Source of the DNA: Haplosporangium gracile
Lineage: Eukaryota > Mortierellomycota > Mortierellomycetes > Mortierellales > Mortierellaceae
DNA: 30,517 nucleotides
Reading direction: 5' to 3'
Assembly (NCBI GenBank): GCA_015499985.1
Contig: JAAAUF010000500.1
Location: 1-30,517, forward strand
The notes beneath the pieces were generated by a model, which saw nothing but the letters and a program-made list of their open reading frames with translations, was not told where the DNA came from and ran no database searches. How positions within the stretch are numbered: position 1 is the first letter of the stretch; each line of letters begins with the position of its first letter. Shown here piece by piece: positions 1 through 11,000 of the stretch. The position numbers and the translations under genes were made by a program.

Positions 1-590
1 TTTCCTCCTGCAATTGCTCCCCATATCTTGACAGTCGATCGGCCGCTCCGAAGACGTGGGATAATGTTTTTCGGCAAATACTTCTCATCCTTGGTGCGCC
101 AAAGATAGACCTTTCTGAAGTCTTTGCCTATTTCGAAGCAACACTCGTCAGTCCAAATGACCCTCTCCCAGTCGATCCACGTCCAATCTTGTTTGTCTCG
201 AGCAAAGCACAATCGATCTTCAACATGCCTTGGTTCCAGATAGGGTTTGCTGACGGCAATGCGGTGGAAGATTTTATTCTTGTGGAGAATCCTGCGCACA
301 GTGTATTTGGAGACTGGCTTGGGCGACATTTCGGTTATTTCCTGGAGGGTAACGCAGTTTTTGTCATGGACCCTGTTGAGAAGTTGCTCGACATCCAGTT
401 TTCCAAGAATCTGTGGTCTTCCGGTCGATTTTTTGGGGACAATGGTGCCTTCTCGCTCCCATTTTTTAATAATGGATAGGACTGTAGCGATGTGGAGATT
501 GTGGGTTTTGGCAATGCTGGAAGGGGTCGCACCGGCCTCATAGGCTCCAACGATGCGACCCTTAAGCTCAATAGGATGGTGCTTGGGCAT
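1..590 (-). CDS. Tc1/mariner-type transposase (N-terminal 196 residues, runs off left edge)
   Basis: Reading from the ATG at 588-590, 196 codons are open to the window edge. The protein starts MPKHHPIELKGRIVGAYEAG and has the usual Tc1 layout. A first helix-turn-helix covers about residues 7-50 (GATPSSIAKTHNLHIATVLSIIKKW region). A GRPQ linker at 57-60 resembles the GRPR motif. A second helix-turn-helix covers about 65-112 (YTVRRILHKN). The start of the DDE nuclease follows, with VIWTDECCF holding the first catalytic Asp at about residue 148. The second Asp and the third acidic residue lie outside the window. These enzymes bind their own inverted repeats and move the element into TA sites. 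The frame is uninterrupted, so the copy may be active or recently active. Confidence 0.9.
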   Translation of the reverse strand, partial: MPKHHPIELKGRIVGAYEAGATPSSIAKTHNLHIATVLSIIKKWEREGTIVPKKSTGRPQILGKLDVEQLLNRVHDKNCVTLQEITEMSPKPVSKYTVRRILHKNKIFHRIAVSKPYLEPRHVEDRLCFARDKQDWTWIDWERVIWTDECCFEIGKDFRKVYLWRTKDEKYLPKNIIPRLRSGRSTVKIWGAIAGG

Positions 591-776
591 TGTGCGCTGA
601 TGGTAGAGTGTGGTGGTGGTGTAGTGGGAGTATTGGCAGTGGTGTTATGGGAGTGAAGGAGCTTCATTTTTTCTTTTTATCGGAAAAGTCGGAGGACGTG
701 ATGGTGCTAGAATTTTCGAAAAAATAGTTCTTTTGAATTGGTAACATGACCCAATTCAGTCCTATTTTATTTCTTA

Positions 777-802
777 GTAAGATACATTTTGCGAGCTGAC
801 TG
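777..802 (-). repeat. Terminal inverted repeat of the Tc1/mariner element
   Basis: On the minus strand the outer end reads TA then CAGTCAGCTCGCAAAATG, a typical Tc1-like terminus. It lies 212 bases upstream of the transposase ATG. Its partner is not in the window, so the inner limit at 777 is approximate. Confidence 0.6.
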
Positions 803-1104
803 TACATAAACCACCAATGATGTGGTAAGAAGGTTAAGCAAATCACTCTTTCATTTCGCACTTTGGTAAGTCCGCAGTATTCCTTTGGCCAAGCAAGGAC
901 GTTAGACGTAGTGAGCAAAGAAACGGAATCATGGGCTGAGGCTTGGGCTTTAGGAGATGGGCGGGGGTGCATTTTTGCTGGGGAATTGGCATTGCGCTGC
1001 CTTTTGCTTGAATTTTTTTTAAAATGCCTAGACCTAGCTGGCCTCTTGGCCCCGGAGCAAGCCATATCCCACGCGCAGTCAGATACGATCATTAAGTCAG
1101 ACAA
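803..1104 (-). pseudogene. Possible host or element ORF interrupted by the Tc1 insertion
   Basis: A minus-strand frame is open from an ATG at 1104 (or 1065) to the transposon edge and then continues only into transposon DNA. The N-terminal part is basic (MACSGAKRPARSRHFKK, then Ser/Pro-rich). It is followed by a more globular stretch containing NVLAWPKEYCGLTKV and LPHHWWFMY, which ends exactly at the insertion point. I do not recognise the family. It could be a first exon cut by the insertion, part of an older element, or a chance frame. Nothing in-frame resumes in the window because the far side of the transposon is not visible. Confidence 0.25.
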
Positions 1105-1629
1105 CGATCAGGGTGAAGGCCTTGAGGCCTTGTCTTTTCATGAGTAAGACATGCAGCGTAAGAAGTGCGATCGTTCCTAGTTCCCTCGACGATGCCAACG
1201 ATCACATGACAATGGTCGAAAATCAATGATCGTCGTGTTTTTTTAACTGAGCAGATCCGAAGATGAAATGATATCCTTTTTTTGTACGCCGCTTAAGGAG
1301 TACAAAGAGAGTGATTTAGTTTAAGCGGGTACCCTGCACGTCATCGGCGTATTCTCAGTGTTTTTTTCAGTCTTTGCCCTTCCACTCTCTCACACACAAT
1401 CGCCTCTCCTCTTCTTCCTCTCTGCACTTTGCTTCGAATTTCCTCTCTTCCCTCGCCCTCCCTCTCCACTTCTGTTTTACCTTGTTTTGTTCTTGGTGTT
1501 GCCTTTCTCAAGTCCATCTTTGACTTCGTCTTCGCCCGTCGCCCTCACTCTCTCTCATTGCAAACACAATCACAAACACTCGCCCTCCTCTTCTTTCCCA
1601 CTTTTTTTTTTCTTTTTCTTCTTTTCCCC
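1105..1629. other. Upstream region and leader of the C2H2 gene
   Basis: No gene is supported here. From about 1365 to 1629 the plus strand is strongly pyrimidine-rich (runs of CTCTC, TTTTTTTT), as is common just upstream of fungal start codons. No clear TATA box was seen. A small inverted repeat lies at 1289-1328 and is listed separately. Confidence 0.5.
1289..1328. repeat. Short inverted repeat CCGCTTAA...TTAAGCGG upstream of the C2H2 gene
   Basis: CCGCTTAA at 1289-1296 is the exact reverse complement of TTAAGCGG at 1321-1328, with a 24-base spacer. It could be a paired binding site for a dimeric or self-regulating factor, or chance. It is about 300 bases upstream of the ATG. Confidence 0.35.
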
Positions 1630-3354
1630 ATGAACGTCCACCAGCCCCCTTCTTCTTCCTCCTTCTCCTCTTCGTCCTCCTCCATCAGCACATCAACTGC
1701 GATTGCAGCTGCATCAACCTCAACCTCAACCTCGAGCACGAGCACGAGCACAAGCACAGGCAGCACAAGCTCAAGCTCGACTAGCAAGCCGCAAACCGTC
1801 CGTCTCTCCTTCACCCGACTCGCCAACAGAGAAAATAAACAGATGCCCCTCGTCTACACCAAGAGCGTCGCCGTCCAGACGACCACCCCTTCACCCTCTC
1901 CTCCACCCTCGCGTGCTTATTCATACTCCTACAAATACTCTCGCTCTCCTTCACCTCCACCCGCCTACTCACGCTCGCGCTCGCCTCTGGCTCCAACTCG
2001 TCCTCGCTCAACCCTGTCCACCACTCATAACTACAATGATTATGACAACAACGACTACTCTCGGTCACCCTCGCCAGGACAAGCTTCAGCTTCAGCATCT
2101 TCTTCATCTGCTGCAGCAACAGAGTATAAGCAGCAGCAACATCACCCATATCAACATCTTCCTCATCATCACCACGAGCGTCATTATCCTCAGTACGAAC
2201 GCCGCCACCAGTACGCTCATCACTATGGACAATACGGCCATTACGAGCGCCAGAGATATACACCTGGTCATAGTCATGCATACGGCCATGGACATCTACA
2301 AGGATACGCACAGGACTATCCTGATGCTGCCCACGAGTATCCTTACCCGGCGCGGCATCATCGAAATGACTATCAACAACAGTACTACAGACAAGAACGA
2401 GCAGAACGACGATCTTCATCTCCAACGGTAACAACAAAAGTGGAGCCAATGGAGGAGCAACTTTCATACCAGCACCATCACCAGCAGCAGCAGCAGCAGC
2501 AACCGCCGGGACCATCATCGTCACCAACGTCAGCAACAATGGCAACAGCAGCTGCAATAGCAACAGCCTCAGCGGCAGCAGGGATTCAGCGCCAGCTTTT
2601 GCCACGAGCAGATACCCTTCCTCCTCCTCCTGGCCCTACTGTTTCAGCAACGACGGCAGCGCCCACAACAACAACAGCAAAACCCAAACCGGCATTTTCA
2701 AATATGACACCTACAGGACGAGAGCGCAAGCCGCCGCGCACGCCAAAGCCCAAAAAGCAGCACGCCTGCCCAGAATGCTCCCGCATTTTTACCCGTCGCT
2801 GCAACCTCCAATCTCATCGATTGACCCACACCAACCTCAAGCCTTTTCCCTGTCCACAATGTGGCCAGTCGTTTGCGAGAATCTACGACATGCGGCGTCA
2901 TCATCGGATTCACGGTCAGAGCGAGGACGACAAGCCTTACAAATGCCCTATGTGCCCTCAAGCCTTCCGTCGGATAGAACCCCGAGTTCGCCATATGCTC
3001 TCTACACATGGTGTCGCCGTTGGATCCCGCGGAGTCGATGGCCCCGGTGATGCTAGCACTGACGGTGGTGCAGCAGCATCGATGACTTCTACTTCTCCTA
3101 CGGACGATTCTCTCTCTTCTCCCTCTCTTCAACCCCATCCCTATGACGAGGAGGATGATTATGATGAGGAAGAGGATGAAGAAATGGATGTGGATACGGA
3201 GATGAGGGAACAGCAGCAGCATCAGTCGCCTCTTCCGTCGACTGGCGGTAAAGAGGTCGAGCTTCCAAACCAAGCTACTCAAGTCCAAGCGCAGGATCAA
3301 ACTGAGCAGAAGGAGCAGCAGCGCCGCCAGCCTCAAGCGATGGAAGTCGAGTAG
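1630..3354 (+). CDS. C2H2 zinc-finger transcription factor with long Ser/His/Gln-rich N-terminal region
   Basis: A single exon encodes 574 residues from the ATG at 1630. A longer frame back to 1429 exists, but those 67 residues come from the pyrimidine-rich leader (runs of Phe/Leu/Ser), so I take 1630. Residues about 4-60 are Ser/Thr-rich, and 60-370 are disordered with His/Tyr-rich (HHPYQHLPHHHH), poly-Gln (HHHQQQQQQQ) and Ala-rich tracts. Three tandem C2H2 fingers follow: CPECSRIF...HRLTH from about Cys380, CPQCGQSF...HHRIH from about Cys408, and CPMCPQAF...HMLSTH from about Cys439, joined by TNLKPFP and a longer SEDDKPYK linker. A basic stretch (RERKPPRTPKPKK) precedes finger 1 and may be a nuclear signal. 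The tail has an acidic block (DEEDDYDEEEDEEMD) and ends Gln-rich. This is a likely sequence-specific DNA-binding regulator in the nucleus; targets are unknown. Confidence 0.85.
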   Translation: MNVHQPPSSSSFSSSSSSISTSTAIAAASTSTSTSSTSTSTSTGSTSSSSTSKPQTVRLSFTRLANRENKQMPLVYTKSVAVQTTTPSPSPPPSRAYSYSYKYSRSPSPPPAYSRSRSPLAPTRPRSTLSTTHNYNDYDNNDYSRSPSPGQASASASSSSAAATEYKQQQHHPYQHLPHHHHERHYPQYERRHQYAHHYGQYGHYERQRYTPGHSHAYGHGHLQGYAQDYPDAAHEYPYPARHHRNDYQQQYYRQERAERRSSSPTVTTKVEPMEEQLSYQHHHQQQQQQQPPGPSSSPTSATMATAAAIATASAAAGIQRQLLPRADTLPPPPGPTVSATTAAPTTTTAKPKPAFSNMTPTGRERKPPRTPKPKKQHACPECSRIFTRRCNLQSHRLTHTNLKPFPCPQCGQSFARIYDMRRHHRIHGQSEDDKPYKCPMCPQAFRRIEPRVRHMLSTHGVAVGSRGVDGPGDASTDGGAAASMTSTSPTDDSLSSPSLQPHPYDEEDDYDEEEDEEMDVDTEMREQQQHQSPLPSTGGKEVELPNQATQVQAQDQTEQKEQQRRQPQAMEVE

Positions 3355-3599
3355 CAGTAGTTCTGTTGATAGGGGCACTAATGTACAACCCCTTCTATCC
3401 CACAAAGAGGGGGGAAGTCAAAAATGAGCGCAGGGGTGGAGCGAAAAAGAAGGGGCGAATGACGCCAAAAGGATGTGAATGAGAGGGAGGGGTGAGAGCG
3501 TGTAGGGGTGTCTTGTTTGCAACCCACACGCCTTTGTCATTGCCCAACATTTTTTTTTTTTTTTCCTTTCCTTCTTCCTTCTTGTCGTTCGTCCTTTCA

Positions 3600-3605
3600 A
3601 ATAAA
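3600..3605 (+). promoter_or_regulatory. Candidate polyadenylation signal AATAAA of the C2H2 gene
   Basis: AATAAA lies about 245 bases after the stop codon, just past a T-rich stretch, which fits a fungal 3' end. It is a weak motif on its own. Confidence 0.35.
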
Positions 3606-6600
3606 AAACAACAATCAACCAACAAAACAACTGCATACATCCAAAAACAACAAAGCTAACAACGGATATTCCATGAATTTTCTTATTCCTCTTCATGTAC
3701 CTCTAGCCTTGTTGTCTGTGTGAAAAATACAATAATCAATCGAATGTGTTAGCCTTTCCGTCTTGTCATGTCATGTCTCTCCGTCCTTATCCCTGCTGTC
3801 CCTGTCTGCCCGTCCCTCTCTCCGCTGCCCGATTTTGACGGCGGAGATAATCGAGCCATACTCACCCACCCACCCATCCTTTCCAGTGCCAACCTATCAT
3901 ATGTCATTTTTTTCTTTATTTCCTTTATTCCTTTTTGTGAGAGCACAGACTACACAAAATGAGGTTTCTAGAATATTGCTAGTGGCGAGGGGAATTCTAA
4001 CGTAATGGAAAATAACGGTGAGTGTGAGCAATTAGCAAAGCAAGTTTTGGGGGGTCTTGGACTTTTTTTTTTGATACAGAAACACAAAAGAGAGAGGGCG
4101 AGGGCGAAGAGTTGACATTTTTGATGGAGGAAAGTAGTGGATTTTAGCAGGGCGAAGACTGAGGGCGACGAGACAGGATGCGAGGGAGAGTGTGTGGAAA
4201 ATGGAAAAGTGAGGGAAGGATGCTGGAGGAAGGGTGGGCGGAGGGTGCGGTGAACGTTGGGACAAGAAGGGAAAAGAGTGGGAAGGGCGAGGAGGGGTGT
4301 GAGGCGGAGAGTACGAGCGACGTACAAGTGGGCGTACTGCTCTCATTTTGGTTGTTCTCGCTTGACAGTTCATTCGGCGATATACCTATGTTGGATGTGT
4401 CTGAAGGAGGAAAGAAATCTCGACTTTCCGTCGCTGACTGTCTCTTTCTCGCCCTTGCTATCCTTTACTATTACGCTCACATTCACTCGCCGCTATACAA
4501 ACACAATACGCACAAACGCAAAATGCAACAAAATAAAAAACAAGAGACGCAGGCTGAGGGCGGGATGTGATGAAGGCGTAAAAAAACCACGCACGACGGC
4601 ATAATCGTTTGTTTCTTTATCACGAATATCGTTACGCCATTTCTCTCGCTCTTCCTCTCGTTCTCTTTGATAATTTGGATCTTGCTTGCCAAGCCCAATG
4701 GACTTTTGGCACAGATCTAGGTCGTTCCTGAAAATATAAATGCGAGAGAGAGCGAGAGAGAGAGGCAGTGCAAGAGCTTTAGTCATCTTCACATCTTTTA
4801 TTGTTTTCGATTTGACCGTTTCTCTTGGTGTTGATGAAAAGCGTGGGAGGGAGGCGCTGTGCTTTTCTTCGCTTGGCGTAAATTAGTCGACAACTGATTT
4901 TCGTTGTTTATGGGGTTTGGATGTTTGCAGCGGTCAAGGAGAGGAGGGGCGAGGAAATGAGAAGAGGGAGATACGACGAGTACTGCGCACTATTCTTGTT
5001 TTTTGGGAAGCAAACATATTGAGGTATATTACCGCCTCTATTTTTGTTGAAAAAGAATGGTGAAAGAAGAAGAAGCAAGAGAAAAAAATGCCATAGGAAG
5101 ATATTAAGGACAAGGAAGAGTGTCAAGTGGGAGCAAGGAATCAATACATATATGAGACATGGATGGGTGCCATTGTCATGAATTCCCACAAGAAAATTAT
5201 GTGTATGGCTTGAACGTTTTCCCTTTTCGAAACGTGACCTTGCTTCCTCAAGGGGCAACCTTACTATGCACCTTCCAGGAACGAACCGTTGTTCAACTTA
5301 CTTCTGAATCGAGAAAACAGAACGGATAACTCTCCTGTTTTTCTATACCATGCATGTATGTGTCGATTCAACTTTATCAACCAAGGCACACCTTTTCATG
5401 GGTATGAATATGGAGGAAGATTAAGACAAGGCGGAGAGATGACAAAGCCACGAACGAAAGAGATATAAAAGGTGATATATGACCAATCTACTCACTCTCC
5501 TTCACTCTCATTCACCGAGGAACTAGGAAACTGGCTACGATGGCGAGTGTATATGTGCTCGAAACTATATTGAATCCCTGGCTCACAATGATGCTGTTTT
5601 CTTACCAATAGTATGCCCTTCTTTGTTCCGTTCGGAGAGGAGGGAGGGTAGGTGAGCAAGTGAACGGAGGAAGGAGAAGGAGGAATGTCGTATAACTGAA
5701 AAGAACGGAGGAACAATTGACGGCCAGTGAAAGAGAGTCCACTTTTTTCGCAGGGCTATATACCGTCAATTGCTGAATCATTGTAGTCATCACAGATTGC
5801 CTCCCCATTTTTTGTGCCCCTTTCGTACCACATCAACTTCAATTACAATTGTGTTTGTGCATCTCTAACATCAACATCAACATATATAATCAGGGACCAC
5901 ACTCTTCCTCCCCTTTTCAGAAGCACGACAAGAACCTGTCACCCATACCATAGTACAACGAAATTCTTGTTGGAAGCCGTTTGTCGAACGGCAAGAAATA
6001 TGGGAGGTATGTCATGTGCATAGTTAATGGTATCAATGCTCCCCAAGGTACGTGCTCCACACGCCCGTTGTTCATTACATCCTTGTTTAATTCTTTTCTT
6101 GGAACCATCTGTATGCCCCTCCCTTATTTTTAACATTTGTCTGGCACATTCATCCTCTCATTTTTTCCCAACGAGCACATACACACATACACCCCCTTCC
6201 GCCCCCTTTCTTTCTCCTTCGTTCCTATCTGGGCATATCCCAGTCAATCTTTCCTGCCTTTGCCTTTGCTCAATTACAAATGCCTTTGACACTTTTCTCT
6301 GCTTGCAGTTATGTATTATCCACTTTTCTCGTTGAAGGCCGTGCTACTTAGTCATTCTTTTTTTCTCTATTTTAGTCATTTTTTTCTTCGTTTTGGTAAC
6401 CGCCTCGACTCCTTCTTTCCCCACTTGTCTTCACTATCCACCCTCGATTCATATTCTTCTTTTGGTTAGTACTTCCAATACTCATGCCCTCTTTCACTCA
6501 CCCACTCCCTCCCTTTCTATGTCTTGCCTGGGGGATCGACCTCTTGCACTATTCTGTACACTTTTCGTAAAGCAGAGAAAGCAAACCAATTCTTACTAAC

Positions 6601-7699
6601 AGTCCGTAACCAACCCCTCTCGAAGGTTATTTAAGCGACCAGAGCAGAAGTCTGTGTATCGCTAGCAAAGAAAAAGACAAGAAAAAGAGGGAGTCCTGCT
6701 CCTTGTCTGTTGTCTGGTGTACCTATATTATCTCTCTGGGTCATTACCCTTGCTCTTTTTGCTTCTTTCTCCCTCTCCCTCTATCTTTCTCTTTCGTCTT
6801 CTTCTTCCTCTTCTTTTTTACCTTTTTCAAGTTTTGTTCCCTTCTTCTTCTTTCCCTACTCTCCCTCCCGTCGCTCATTTCTCCTCTCCTTCTCGCTCTC
6901 TCGCTGCTTTTAATCTTGTCCAAACATCCAGCCTTCACCAGCAACAAGCCCACGCCTGCGATTTGTTGTGTCGTGTATGTATCACATACATACCCTAAAA
7001 GCTCAATACCTTTCCTGTTACACCATTATTGAAAGCGTCTTCGCCCTTTCCTTTACCTAATCCCCCCCCCCCCATTTGATGGCTAAGCCCTACCCCCTAA
7101 ACCCAACAGCTCTCTTCTGTACCTCTCCCTGATCCTACGTACATCACACTGCGCTCAAACATGCACAATTAACAATGCCCTCTCGGAGGACCAGCAACCA
7201 GAATCACCCCATCTGTCTTTTTGTTTTGGCTCCGGGATGATCTATATTTTTTAACTGTCTACTTGTTTTGTTTGTATCCCGCGATTATGCTTTACCCTTT
7301 CGTCTTTTCTTATGTCGTCGGCATGGCAATTGGACAACTCTTTTTTCGATATTGTATCTCGGTACTCCACGACTACCTCCCAACCGCCGCAAAAGCACCG
7401 ATCTCTTCTTTAATATGATGCTTAATTAGCGTTGGAAAAAGAGCGACAACAGAGAAAAAGAAGAGATCCACGATCACCTTTTACGTTCACTTTTATTCCA
7501 TAACCCTAAGCTCACCTTTCTCGTGTGTTCTGCGATAACTCCCTTTTTTTATTCGTTGCTCATGAATACAATCTCTAACCTTTGACTTTCTAGTAACTTT
7601 TGACATAATAGCTACCCTACCTTCTTTCGTGCCAGTATTAATATCATAGTCCTGTACCCCTCTTCCTTCTCCTTCCACCCCCGGCCCCGTTGTCTTCCC

Positions 7700-7707
7700 T
7701 TTATAAT
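7700..7707 (+). promoter_or_regulatory. Candidate TATA element of the MFS transporter gene
   Basis: TTTATAAT lies 380 bases upstream of the MFS ATG and is followed by an almost unbroken CT-rich leader. This arrangement is common in fungal promoters, but a leader of about 350 bases would be long. An alternative upstream TATA-like motif is at 6627-6635. Confidence 0.3.
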
Positions 7708-8087
7708 CCGTGTCTTATTTCTTACTACAAACAGCTAGCTTTTCTTATGTCCCTTTCTCTTTTCCATTAATACCTTTATCTCCTCTGTCCTTCTTCTTCC
7801 CCTTCCTTTTCTTTCGTTCGCTCCTCCTCCTTTCTTTCTTTTTCTCTCCCTCTCTTTTCTTCTCATTCATTCTTTGGCAACGAATCACTATCCTTCCACT
7901 CCACCTCATCTCATCTCGTCTCACTCGCCTCTTCTCTTCTCTTCTTTGCCTTGAGACACACTCAACTCTTGGTACTTACTGAGTCGAACACAGCATCTCT
8001 ACTTTCATTTCCTCCCCTTCCTCCCTCTGTACCTTTCCAATCTAACCCACAACTCGACCTTCGACCTCGAGCAAAGAGCATACAAGT

Positions 8088-11000
8088 ATGGAGGATAGCT
8101 ACCTGTGGGGCAAGATCCAAGCCTACTACAGCGAGACAAAGTACAATGGCACACCTCAATCAATCCAAAAGGATAGGACGATAATGGGCAAACCGTTCAA
8201 GCGTTGGTATATTGCCCCTGCTGCCATGGTTTTCCAGGCCATCTGTGGATCTGTCTACGCCTGGTCTGTCTTCAACCTCCCCATCGATATTGCCATCTAC
8301 GGCTCCGATCAGGTAAACTCTTGGTGCTGCTTGTGCTGGCTTGCTTCTTAAATTGCAATTGTGAGAGTATGAATGAAATGAGGACAAGGTTGTTCTGAGC
8401 GGTGGATGGTATGCAATAAGCCAAAAACAAAGTACAAGATTTTGTTACGGTCGTTCAATCGGGATCACACCTTGCATACTAGTTTGCTATTATGCTTTTT
8501 TTTTATTTTTTATTTTGCCCATTCTTCTTCACTTTTCAATGTTCAAAATGCAAACCTCCTACTTTTTCTCTTTCTTTGTTATCGCTGTTCAACAACTCCT
8601 ACTCCTAGTCCTAATTGACCCCTTCATCCCATCCATCCGTTCAGCAAACACATTCGTCTGTTTTTTCTGGGTTCCCTCCTTTTTTTTTTCTTTTGCGTTT
8701 GGTTTTTGTCGCCATTCCCTTTTGGGTCGATTCACCTCTTGTCGTCCTAACGCTATACTTTTCCCCCTTCCGTTCTCTTGCCTTGCCTTCCTCCCTTCCT
8801 TTGCCCCTTCTTCTTGTTTTCTCCAATCATTTCTCGCGTTTCTTCTTTCCCCTATACCCATCCCCCCTCACTCTCTTTCTTCACACAACACATACACACG
8901 CATCCATCCACCTCCTTAAATTTTTCTCTGTCTTCCTGCCTTTCCTTCTCTCCTTCCATCCCTAACTCGAACAACTCCTAGACTCTACGCACTGATCTCC
9001 ACCAGAATGGCATCTAACAATACCCTCTGTTACACCTACACAAACCACATCCTACAAACAAAATAGAAAGTAGCACCAATCACGTTCTACATCAACATTG
9101 GATGCCTTGGTCTGGCTGCAGCCTTGCTCGGTCCATGGCTGGAACAGAACGGACCCAAGAAAGCCGGTATCATTGGAGGATCTCTCTTCTGTTTTGGACA
9201 CTGGATTGCGGCCCTTGGTATCTATCTCAAGGTACAATTCTAGGAGAAATCTTCAAATGGATAAATTATCCCTAGGGGTTCTTTTTTGTTTGGACCCCTT
9301 TTTTGACAGACAAACAGACATGCATCACGACTTCCATATCCTGATTCGGCGTTATAACACGAGGGTTGTTTTTTCGATTATGCAGGTGAACCTTTTGGCC
9401 AGTTGCGAATGGAAGTGTGAGAGGGGATGAAGATGAAAGTGGATGGTGTCTACCCTCTTCTTCTTCCTCTTTCGCCCTCCCCGTTCTCCTTTATCCCCCT
9501 ATGCCCCTATTATTGTTTGTGTGTCTTCTACCGTTTTTTTTGTTAGCGCGTTAGACTAATAACGTTCATGCATGCATGCATACACGCTCTTCTCTTCCTC
9601 TCTCACATTATTTCGTCTATTATATCCATATCCTGACCATATCGATGTATATAGTCCATAGCTTTGGTCTTTATTGGATATGGAGTCGTTTCAGGTCTTG
9701 GTCTTGGACTCTGCTACATCAGGTAAGCAATATCCTACACACACATACACCAGATTCATATGTGTATTTATCTATGCTTTGCTATACCAATGCAACCCTA
9801 TTTACTCCTCGATGCGTTGTGTTGTTGCATTGTTACACTAGTCAACTCATGCTCCCTTCCCCTCGCTTTCCTCCTCATGAATCGAATCCATCTTTTGATA
9901 TTCTATTTCGTATAGTCCTATCTCGGCGTTGCAGAAATGGTTCCCGGAGCGAAAGGGATTCGGAGCCGGTCTCTCTGTCTGCGGTAAGCACCGCCCATCC
10001 CTCCTACCCTCCTTTCCTCCGCTGTCTTTTGTTATCCTTGTGTCTCTTACTCCATTCATCCATCACCACCCTCATTAATCCTCTCTTTACTTTTTTTTTT
10101 TTTTTCTTTTTCTTTTTCTCTATTTCTCTCCTCCCACCTATCCCCATTGTCAAATGTAAAATAGGATTCGGAATTGGAGGACTGATATGCGCAAAGATCC
10201 CCCTCCCACTCATCCACGCCATCGGTCTTTCCATGACATTCCTCGTCATCGGAGGCGTTTACTGGGTGATTCTCATGTTCTGTGCTTGCGTCTTCCGCTT
10301 CCCCCCGCCTGAACGTAACAAGATCCGCGGGCCTATTTACCGTAACGGAACACTGTTTATTACACGCAAACAGTTGAAGTATTCGTCGGGCCATGAAATC
10401 GAGAAGTCTATCCCCCCCTTGGGAGGCACGGTTGGCGATGGTAAAATTCCGAGGTTGGGGGGCGGAAGTGTTGGTGGTGTAGGGGGAAATGCGTATGGAG
10501 GCGGGCATGCTGTTGCGCAGAATCGGATTGTGTTTGAGCCGGCTATTGATTTGACATTGAAGGAGGCGTTGACGACGTATGAGTATTTGGGGATGTACTT
10601 GATGTTTTTGGCGAATTTGGTATCGGGTCTGGTTATCTTGTCGCGTCTGGCGGATATGTGTATTAACGTGTTTGAGAAGTCGGCCGATACTGCGGCGACG
10701 GTGGTCGCGATCAATGGTGGATTCAACTTTATCGGCCGTCTCATGTTTTCGTCCCTCTCGGATGTCATTGGGCGCAAGCCAAGTTACTTAATCATGTTGG
10801 GGACTCAGGTTATTATCCTTGCTGTGCTTCCGTTGATCTTTTTGACCAAGAACTATTGGGCGTTCTTGTTAGCCATCTGGACATTGACCTGTGCTTACGG
10901 AGGTGGGTTTGGGACCATCCCGGCGTTTATTCATGACTTGTTTGGAGTCAACAATATCTCGGGATTGCATGGAATCCTCTTGACGGCTTGGAGTATTGCT

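Larger units (their letters stand above)
1..802 (-). mobile_element. Tc1/mariner DNA transposon, one end (partial)
   Basis: This is the 5' portion of a cut-and-paste transposon that continues beyond the left edge. It consists of a transposase frame (590 down to the edge), a leader of about 210 bases, and a terminal inverted repeat at 777-802. Read on the minus strand the end begins CAGTCAGCTCGCAAAATG and is preceded by TA (803-804), the dinucleotide that Tc1/mariner elements duplicate on insertion. The other inverted repeat is outside the window, so the repeat is inferred from its Tc1-like CAGT start and its position. The absence of stops or frameshifts in the visible transposase suggests a recent insertion. 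Confidence 0.8.
3355..8087. other. Long region with no supported gene (C2H2 3' flank to MFS leader)
   Basis: I find no convincing coding region in 4.7 kb. Open frames are short, mostly Ser/Phe/Pro-rich translations of pyrimidine tracts, and lack recognisable motifs. The first 250 bases are the C2H2 3' flank, with an AATAAA at 3600-3605 after a T-run. Purine-rich blocks at 4080-4320 and 4740-4770 alternate with CT-rich blocks (6140-6520, 6720-6910, 7680-8080). A C12 homopolymer lies at 7062-7073. A TATA-like TTATTTAAG sits at 6627-6635, ahead of a second CT-rich block. The region could hold a non-coding RNA, a diverged gene with small exons, or a long 5' leader of the MFS gene. I cannot tell these apart from sequence alone. 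Confidence 0.5.

Noticed and set aside
1703..2605. Long overlapping frames (242 codons plus, 264 codons minus) across the C2H2 gene
   Set aside because: They are shadow frames produced by CAA/CAG/TCA repeat-like codons of the low-complexity region; only the zinc-finger frame shows a recognisable domain.
4178..4570. Plus-strand frame of 130 codons in the gene-empty stretch
   Set aside because: It has no recognisable motif, Gly/Lys/Glu-rich composition follows the purine-rich DNA, and there is no supporting splice or promoter context.
7951..8184. Frame overlapping the MFS start, considered as an upstream ORF
   Set aside because: It begins at TTG rather than ATG and has no other support.
9576..10164. 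Upstream part of the single long frame running into the MFS exon
   Set aside because: The true coding path uses two 68-base exons in other frames (GYGVVSGLGLGLCYI and ALQKWFPERKGFGAGL); the continuous frame reads through introns.
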